This document shows, piece by piece, positions 8,831 to 14,362 of a DNA stretch of 14,362 bases (positions within the stretch are counted from its first letter, which is position 1; every line of letters begins with the position of its first letter). Source of the DNA: Ectocarpus siliculosus (Eukaryota > Sar > Phaeophyceae > Ectocarpales > Ectocarpaceae); NCBI GenBank assembly GCA_000310025.1, contig FN648996.1, positions 1 through 14,362 on the forward strand, written 5' to 3'. A program made the translations under genes and the position numbers. Below the pieces are notes generated by a model. The model did not search any database, had not been told where the DNA came from, and saw nothing but the letters and a program-made list of their open reading frames with translations.

Positions 8831-9463
8831 CGGGCCGTGACGTGTTTGATTTGGTTTTCGGAATCAAATCGACGGTTTGGCGTCGGTTCGGGACCGTTCC
8901 TCAACGCGAAGTCCAGTTCTGAACGCGAAGTCTAAGTTTTCCCGGTTTCGACAACGTGTGAGGCGCAGAGTAGGTTGCCTTCAAGCCGATTGCCGCGTCG
9001 AACCATTTTGAGGTGAACATTTTCTGTTTGAGGTGCTCGGCAGGATACTGATCTACGGGGCCTCCGGGGGGTTCGCGAATGATGTTTGTTTGTGTATGAT
9101 GGACATGATACTTGCGGGACCCCTCGTGCTTCCGGCGTGCATGCTACTCTCTAGGCAACCAAAGGTCTTGAGTCATCCTTCTTTCTCTTTCGGCCTCTGA
9201 CGGGCTACCGCACCCGAACACAATATACTGGGCCTGGTGTTGGTAGTGTGCATTGGCGTCTGAGCTGTGTGAGCCGGGTCGACGAAGCGGTCGACAATTT
9301 TCTTCTATATTTATTTCTTCAAGCTGGGATCGCGGCTAACGGGGGCGAGGACAGCAGCACTGTGTAGCTGGTGCGGTGGCCATTGCGGGGACCGGGACAG
9401 CAGGCTTCATAGCTGGGACAGCACTTCGAGGCTGGGACAGCAGGTTTAGGGTTTTAGTTAGAT
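8831..9463 (+). promoter_or_regulatory. Probable 5' LTR and leader of the copia-type element
   Basis: The 633 bp before the gag start has no gene. It should contain the 5' LTR end, primer-binding site and leader. Visible features are a GATTTG/CAAATC hairpin at about 8848-8870, a direct repeat of AACGCGAAGTC at 8903 and 8922, a TATA-like CTATATTTAT at about 9305, and TGGGATCGCGGC at 9324 or TGGTGCGGTGGCC at 9370 as possible primer-binding sites. No 3' LTR is in the window, so the LTR boundaries cannot be set. Confidence 0.35.
9391..9445 (+). repeat. GGGACAGCA triplicate in the retroelement leader
   Basis: GGGACAGCA occurs at 9394, 9415 and 9434, within a partly conserved ~20-bp unit (GCTGGGACAGCA and a few flanking bases), just ahead of the gag ATG. 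It may be a packaging or leader element, or plain slippage. Confidence 0.7.
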
Positions 9464-10990
9464 ATGTCGGAGGATGGTGAGGATACGGAAGATATTGCAG
9501 CTGTGCGCTCGAGGCTGGATGAGGCGCTGCGAGCTATAGAGGCTGCTAAGGCTGAGACGGCGGAGGTCCGGGCAGCACAGCAGCAGTTGGCGGGTGCACC
9601 TGCCGGCAGAGGCGACGGTCTAGTTGCTACTGGAGGGGCTCCATCTGCATCGGATCGGTAGGGCCGACGGGGCCAGGTGGGGTGAGTCACGGTGGTGGTA
9701 CTGGTGTGCCGGGTTTGTTTGCCTTTGGGAGGTACCATTGTCAGAACTCCTGTGCCTAGACTCCCGTCAAATTGCACCGCCGACGCTTTTCTTAGTTGGC
9801 AGAGACGGTTGGTTCCGGGTCTACGCGGACAACCATGATCTAATGAATACCATCGGTGGCAGTGCTGAGGTTCAAGACGTCGGGTACCTGACTCGCCAGT
9901 GCGGTTCAAAGCTGGTTGGTGAGCACAAGAGGATGTGGGGTTTTATCTTGGAGGCAGCGGTGGAGGCCCCACTTGGAAACACCCTGTATTCTTGCTGTTC
10001 CGTGGCCGATGCGTGGAGGATGACGGAGGATTTTTTTTTGCCGAACCACCCAGCCGATTGTCAGCTTCTTGTCACCGACCTTGACAACATCAAAATGAAG
10101 GATGATGAGGACACCAAGGTGTTCTTCTCGCGCATTGCACAGCTTGAGACCAAGTTGCGGGCTGTGGGCATCGTCAAGAGTGAGCTGGAGGTTGTGCAGA
10201 TTCTCATCCGCCAACTCCCTGTACGCTATGATGTCGAGAAGCGCAGTAGCCTTTCCAAGCGTGATCTAACCCGCGCTGAGCTGCAGGACGTCGTGCGTGG
10301 TCGGTATGCTACGCTCAAGGCTAGCGAGATGAGGTCGGCGGCTGGGACGCGGGCGGTTTCCGCCAACCCGCATGCTCTTGTTGTTGGCCGTGGTTTTGGG
10401 CACGGCGGCAACGGGGGGGGCGGGGGGGGCGGAGGCCAACGGCGGAATGGTTACGGCGGCGATGGCCGCGGGCAATACTGGTCCTCTGGGGGAGCTGTTG
10501 CCCAACAGCAGCAGCAACCGCGGCAACAGCAACAACCAACCGCAGTCGCAGGTGCAACAGTACGGGCAGCCGCAGCAGCCGCAGCGGCAAATGCAACAGC
10601 CGTACCAACAACCGCAGCAGCAGATGCGACAGCAACAGCCATACCAACAGCAGTTGCAGATGCAGCCGCACCGGCAGCCGCAACAGCAGCAGCGGCAGAA
10701 GCAGCAGTCCACTATGATCGGGGTTGGCGGGATCTACGATTCATTGCGGTAGTAACGCCGTGTACTACCAGCCGGAGTCACCACCTCCGCCCGGGGGGCC
10801 GATGGGTACAGTTTACCGATGCATGCGGTGTGAGAGGCACGACCACCACACCGGAAATTGCGCCGCCCCCCGCAGGTTCGAAGGTACGTGCGGCGCCTGC
10901 GGCCAGTACGGCCACATGTGGCGCAATTGTGCCAAACATAACCGGCGCCCTCACCTCAACGTCGTCACTTCTGTTGGTGCTGTCGATCCG
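9464..10990 (+). pseudogene. gag: Gag pseudogene (copia-type, UBN2-like)
   Basis: The ATG at 9464 opens a 65-codon frame with an acidic, alanine-rich likely coiled coil and stops at TAG 9659-9661. A Gly-rich continuation is in another frame up to TAG at 9757-9759. The main gag domain is in a third frame from about 9769 to 10360, with the DGWF, LLVTDLDNIKMKDDED, FFSRIAQLETKLRAVG and QLPVRYD segments that are usual in copia gag. A Gly-rich segment (two G8 runs at 10413-10429) and a Gln/Pro-rich segment follow. The frame changes inside the CAA/CAG tract near 10540 and again before the zinc knuckles. Intact gag would assemble cytoplasmic particles around element RNA; this copy cannot. The shifts fall in or near homopolymer and triplet runs. 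Confidence 0.85.
10820..10930 (+). other. Two CCHC zinc knuckles (gag nucleocapsid)
   Basis: CMRCERHDHHTGNC at 10820-10861 and CGACGQYGHMWRNC at 10889-10930 both fit C-x2-C-x4-H-x4-C exactly. The nine residues between them are basic/proline-containing. All eight ligands are intact even though the flanking gag is frameshifted. In the family these bind element RNA. Confidence 0.93.
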
Positions 10991-11034
10991 GAGTACGCGT
11001 ACGCCACCACGGATGCATCGGCCGCCCCATATCG

Positions 11035-11475
11035 TGATTACACGGGAGCTCACGGCGGTCGACGGGCCCACGAGCAACGGTCGTGTGGAGCGGAGGATCG
11101 CGCTAGTGATGGAGGGAGGCAAGGCTGGGTTTATGGAATACTCGAAGCTTTTCCGTACCCGACCAAGGCGCTGTCCTTCCGGGCCATCAAGCCCGAGGCT
11201 TTCGCGTGGATGAACGATTCTTTGAACATCGCTGCTGAGGTGAGCAAGGAAGACAAGCGGTGCCCGGAAATTAAGCTGTACGGCAAGAGGAGGATCCGGG
11301 TGGCGCTGCCGTTCATGATGCCCGGGTTCTGCCACCGTCACCGCCCGTCCAAGATGCACAGCAAGGGGGAGCGGTGCTTCAACCTGAACTCAGGCCACGA
11401 TCATTCCTCGTCGACGCACAAAATTCTCACCCAGGCTGGGGTGCCCACGTACTCCGAACACTGTACCTTTGGCTT
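11035..11475 (+). pseudogene. Integrase C-terminal fragment (copia pol remnant)
   Basis: In one frame about 11037-11145 reads VDGPTSNGRVERRIAL, which matches the conserved copia integrase segment around the third catalytic acid (NG-x-x-ER). A frame change near 11150 leads to KALSFRAIKPEAFAWMND, then a FMMPGFCHR segment and KGERCFNLNSG with THKILT, the tail expected after the catalytic core, ending at the stop at 11519. The two catalytic aspartates and the HHCC zinc domain are absent. The boundary with gag-derived sequence is somewhere in 10990-11040. Assignment rests on motif recognition, not a search. Confidence 0.7.
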
Positions 11476-11488
11476 GGGCAGCGAGGGC

Positions 11489-14281
11489 TTACGGCGGGAT
11501 GGACGTTTTTGGGGTCGGTAGGAGGGACGGCCGAGGTCCCCGCGGTGGCGGCAGGACCGGCGGCGACGGCAGCAGCTCCGACGGCGACGGCGGCGACCTC
11601 TGGGGGCAGTATTTTCCCCACGGCGGCCCCACGGCGGCGGCCGGCAGGAAGGCCGGGGTCCCCGCGGCGGCGGCATCGGCAGCAGCTCCGGCGGCGACAG
11701 CGGCGACCTCCGGCGGCAGTGTTTTCCCCACCGCGGCGGCGTGGAGAACGGCCAGGGTCATCGCGTTGGCGGCAGGAGCGGCGGCATCGGCAGCGGCGAC
11801 GGCGGGGACGGCGGCGACCTCGGGCGGCCGTGTTATCTTCACGCCGGCGGTGGAGAGAACGGCCGGGGTCCCCGCGGTGGCGGCAGGAGCGGCGGCATCG
11901 GCAGCGGCTTCGCCGGCGACGTCGGAGACGTCGGCGATCTTCAACGGCTGTGTTTTCTTCGCGGCGGCGGTGGGGGGAACGGCCGGGGTCTCCGCGGTGG
12001 CGGCCGGAGCGGCGGCATCGGCAGCGGCTTCGGCAGCGACAGCTGCGACGTCGGCGACCTTCGACGGCTGTGTTTTATCCGCGGTGGCGGCGGGGGGAAC
12101 GGCCGGGGTCACCGCGGTGGCGGGAGGAGCGGCGGCGTCGATAGCAGCTCCGACGGCCACAGCGTTGACCTCTGGTAGCCGTGTTGTCTCCGCGGCGGCG
12201 GTGGGGGGGAAGAACGGGGTCACGGCGGTGGCGGCAGGATCGGCGTCATCGGCAGCGGCTTCGGCGGCGACGTCGGCGACCTTTAACGGCTGTGTTTTCT
12301 CCGCGGCGGTGGCGGGGGGAACGGCCGGGGTCTCCGCGGTGGCGGGAGGAGCGGCGGCCTCGATAGCAGCTCCGGCGGCCACAGCGGCGACCTCTGGTGG
12401 CCGTGTTGTCCCCGCGGCGGCGGCGGGGGGGAAGACCGGGGTCCCTGCGGTGGCGGCTGGGGCGGCGGCATCGGCAAAAGCTCCAGCGGCGACGGCGGCG
12501 GCCTCCAGCGGCTGTTGTTTTCCCGCGGCGGCGACGGGGGGAAAGGCCAGGGTCCCCGAAGTGGCGGCGTAAGCGGCGGCATCGGCAGCAGCTCCGGCGG
12601 TGACGGCGGCGACCACCGGCGGCAGTGTTTTTCCCCCAGCGGCGGTTGGGGAAAAGGCCGGGGTCACCGCGGTGGCGGCAGGAGCGGCGGCATCAGCAGC
12701 GGCTTCGGCTGCGACGGCGGCGACGTCGGCGACCTTCGACGGCTGTGTTGTCTCCGCGGTGGCGGCGGGGGAAACGGCCGGGGTCTCCGCGTTGGCGGCA
12801 GAAGCGGCGGTATCGGCAGCGGCTTCGGCTGCGGCGGCGGCGACGGCGGCGACCTTCAATGGCTGTGTTTTCTCCGCGGTCGCGGCGGGGGGAACGGCCG
12901 GGGTCACCGCGGTGGCGGCAGGAGCGGCGGCCTCGATAGCAGCTCCGGCGGCCACAGCGGCGACCTCTGGTAGCCGTGTTGTCCCCGCGGCGGCGGCGAG
13001 GGGAAAGGTCGGGGTTCTTGCGGTGGCGGCTGGAGCGGCGGCATCGGCAAAAGCTCCAGCGGCGACGGCGGCGGCCTCCGGCGGCTGTTGTTTTCCCGCG
13101 GTGTGCGGCGGGGGGAAAGGCCAAGATCCCGAAGTGGCGGCGTAAGCGGCGGCATCGGCAGCATCTCCGGCGGTGACGGCGGCGACCACCGGCGGCAGTG
13201 TTTTTCCCCCGGCGGCGGTTGGGGAAAAGGCCGGGGTCACCGCTGTGGCGGCAGGAGCGGCGGCATCAGCGGCCGCTTCGGCTGCGACGGCGGCGACGTC
13301 GGCGACCTTGGACGGCTGTATTGTCTCCGCGGTGGTGGCGGTGGGAAAAGCCGGGGTCTCCGCGTTGGCGGCAGAAGCGGCGGTATCGGCAGCGGCTTCG
13401 GCGGCGACGGCGGCGACGTCGGCGACCTTCAACGGCTGTGTTTTCTCCGCGGCGGCGGTGGGGGGAACGGCCGCGGTCTCCGCGGTGGCGGGAGCAGCGG
13501 CGGCCTCGATAGCAGCTCCGCCGGCCACAGCTGCGACCTCTGGTAGCCGTGTTGTCCCCGCGGCGGCGGCGAGGGGGAAGACCGGAGTCCTTGCGGTGGC
13601 GGCTGGAGCGGGGGCATCGGCAAAAGCTCCAGCGGCGACGGCGGCGGCCTCCGGCGGCTGTTGTTTTTCCTCGGCGTGCGACAGGGGGAAAGGCCACGGT
13701 CCCCGAAGTGGCGGCATAAGCGGCGGCATCGGCAGCAGCTCCGGCGGTGACGGCGGCGACCACCGGCGGCAGTGTTTTTCTCCGGCGACGGTTGTGGAAA
13801 AGGCCGGGGTCACCGCGGTGGCGGCCGGAGCGGCAGCATCGGCAGCGGCTTCGGCGGCGACGGTGGCGACGTCGGCGACCTTCAACGGCTGTGTTTTCTC
13901 CGCCGTGGCGGCGGGGGGGAAGGTCGGGGTCTCCGCGGTGGCGGCCGGAGCGGCGGCATCGGCAGCAGCTCTGGCGGCGACGGCGGCGACCTCCGGAGGC
14001 CGTTTTGTTCCCGCGGCGGCGGCCGGGGGAACGGCCGGGGTCTCCGCGTTGGCGGGAGGAGCTGCGGCTTTGATAACCGCTCCGGCGGCCACAGCGACGA
14101 CCTCTGGTAGCCGTGTTTTCTCCGCGGCGGCGGTGGTGGGGAAGAACGGGGTCACGGCGGTGGCGGCAGGAGCGGCGTCATCAGCAGCAGCTTCGGCCTT
14201 GACGGCTAAGACGGCGGCGACGTCGGCAACCTTCAACGGCTGTGTTTTCTCCGCGTCGGCGGCGGGGGGAACGGCCGGGGT
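11489..14281 (-). CDS. Long alanine-rich open frame across the satellite (doubtful gene)
   Basis: Between a TAG at 14282-14284 and a TAA at 11489-11491 the minus strand stays open for 930 codons. It reads as ~37- and ~40-residue repeats with the pattern KVADVAAVAAEAAADAAAP, then an ATAxTPAFPP-type hinge and a Lys/Gln-Pro step, suggesting helical Ala-rich segments joined by Pro/Thr linkers. There is no signal peptide and no ATG until about 13729; the frame opens only with TTG at 14236. GC-rich repeats with a period divisible by three give long open frames by default, so this may not be expressed. Against pure chance, indels in the array tend to be compensated. The upstream TAG comes from a single C-to-A difference from the other units, and the array continues beyond the window, so any true start or exon could lie outside. 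Confidence 0.25.
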   Translation of the reverse strand, partial: TPAVPPAADAEKTQPLKVADVAAVLAVKAEAAADDAAPAATAVTPFFPTTAAAEKTRLPEVVAVAAGAVIKAAAPPANAETPAVPPAAAAGTKRPPEVAAVAARAAADAAAPAATAETPTFPPAATAEKTQPLKVADVATVAAEAAADAAAPAATAVTPAFSTTVAGEKHCRRWSPPSPPELLPMPPLMPPLRGPWPFPLSHAEEKQQPPEAAAVAAGAFADAPAPAATARTPVFPLAAAAGTTRLPEVAAVAGGAAIEAAAAPATAETAAVPPTAAAEKTQPLKVADVAAVAAEAAADTAASAANAETPAFPTATTAETIQPSKVADVAAVAAEAAADAAAPAATAVTPAFSPTAAGGKTLPPVVAAVTAGDAADAAAYAATSGSWPFPPPHTAGKQQPPEAAAVAAGAFADAAAPAATARTPTFPLAAAAGTTRLPEVAAVAAGAAIEAAAPAATAVTPAVPPAATAEKTQPLKVAAVAAAAAEAAADTAASAANAETPAVSPAATAETTQPSKVADVAAVAAEAAADAAAPAATAVTPAFSPTAAGGKTLPPVVAAVTAGAAADAAAYAATSGTLAFPPVAAAGKQQPLEAAAVAAGAFADAAAPAATAGTPVFPPAAAAGTTRPPEVAAVAAGAAIEAAAPPATAETPAVPPATAAEKTQPLKVADVAAEAAADDADPAATAVTPFFPPTAAAETTRLPEVNAVAVGAAIDAAAPPATAVTPAVPPAATADKTQPSKVADVAAVAAEAAADAAAPAATAETPAVPPTAAAKKTQPLKIADVSDVAGEAAADAAAPAATAGTPAVLSTAGVKITRPPEVAAVPAVAAADAAAPAANAMTLAVLHAAAVGKTLPPEVAAVAAGAAADAAAAGTPAFLPAAAVGPPWGKYCPQRSPPSPSELLPSPPVLPPPRGPRPSLLPTPKTSIPP

Positions 14282-14362
14282 CTACGCGGTGGCGGCAGGA
14301 GTGGCGGCATCGGCAGCAGCTCCGGCGGCGACAACCGCGACTTCCGGCGGCCGTTTGTTTCC
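11536..14362. repeat. GC-rich 111/120-bp satellite with 573-bp higher-order repeat
   Basis: Taking the CTC/CTT/CAC that follows GGCGAC or its variant as anchor, copies fall at 11598, 11708, 11819, 11939, 12059, 12170, 12281, 12392, 12503, 12614, 12734, 12854, 12965, 13076, 13187, 13307, 13427, 13538, 13649, 13761, 13880, 13991, 14102, 14231 and 14341. Spacings are nearly all 111 or 120 bp, which differ by three codons. Five distinct unit types repeat in order from 12392, 12965 and 13538, giving two exact 573-bp steps and a third, altered copy of 564 bp. The array runs off the right edge. It begins right after the integrase remnant. Confidence 0.92.

Larger units (their letters stand above)
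9464..11520 (+). mobile_element. Decayed Ty1/copia-type retrotransposon, internally deleted
   Basis: Gag features are followed directly by the C-terminal part of integrase. Protease, the N-terminal zinc-binding and first catalytic parts of integrase, reverse transcriptase and RNase H are missing. Gag-zinc knuckle-integrase order without an intervening reverse transcriptase fits copia organisation, where integrase precedes reverse transcriptase, with an internal deletion. Recognisable protein similarity hops between all three forward frames at least six times, so this copy cannot encode a working element. A GC-rich satellite starts immediately after the integrase remnant, and no 3' LTR is seen. 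Confidence 0.8.

Noticed and set aside
9436-9456. TTTAGGG telomere-like word before gag
   Set aside because: Only one copy is present, so it is uninformative.
11469-13145. Plus-strand alanine/glycine-rich open frames over the right satellite
   Set aside because: They are closed by TAA in each GGCGGCGTAAGC-type unit and by TAG in each CTCTGGTAGCC-type unit. They mirror the repeat and are less continuous than the minus-strand frame.
1-14362. tRNA or rRNA genes
   Set aside because: I checked TTCGA-like T-loop words (for example 4399, 7726, 10877). None has matching stems or an acceptor end, and no rRNA core sequence is visible.

Overview
The window looks like nuclear DNA of a eukaryote. A ParB-fold gene is split by GT-AG introns whose phases agree, there is a decayed Ty1/copia-type LTR retrotransposon, there are two large unrelated satellite arrays, and there is no sign of bacterial operons or ribosome binding sites. 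The mix of GC-rich coding exons, CAG/GGC-rich low complexity and a eukaryotic ParB-domain gene would suit an alga, perhaps a photosynthetic stramenopile such as a brown alga. That taxonomic guess is inference; nothing in the sequence fixes it.

Layout. (1) About 70-1690 is a satellite built from a 10-bp CATG-centred module. At 151-920 the modules are organised into eight ~106-bp units that contain perfect palindromes and alternate between two subtypes; from 921 to 1690 only degenerate 10-bp phasing remains. (2) 1728-2626 is a large foldback element: two ~392-bp inverted arms, nearly identical in their outer ~350 bp, around a ~114-bp loop. (3) 2718-2863 is a two-copy AT-rich direct repeat. (4) 3217-5601 is the best single-copy gene, a five-exon ParB/sulfiredoxin-fold protein of unknown function. 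Its first four exons join with agreeing phases; the last shows signs of decay or alternative ends. (5) 5602-8830 is about 3.2 kb of non-coding DNA with microsatellites, short duplications and a strong G-quadruplex motif. (6) ~8830-11520 is a broken copia-type element: probable LTR/leader sequence, a gag with two CCHC zinc knuckles spread over several reading frames, then an abrupt passage into the C-terminal part of integrase. Protease, the first half of integrase, reverse transcriptase and RNase H are absent. (7) 11536-14362 and beyond is a GC-rich satellite of 111/120-bp units with a 573-bp, five-unit higher-order repeat. It keeps one minus-strand alanine-rich frame open for about 2.8 kb.

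The parts do not form one pathway. The window reads as a repeat-rich region around one host gene. The most unusual observations are the nested 10-bp/106-bp/212-bp architecture of the left satellite, and the right satellite, where one shared +1 insertion appears to be offset by different -1 deletions in two repeat copies, so the minus-strand frame stays open.
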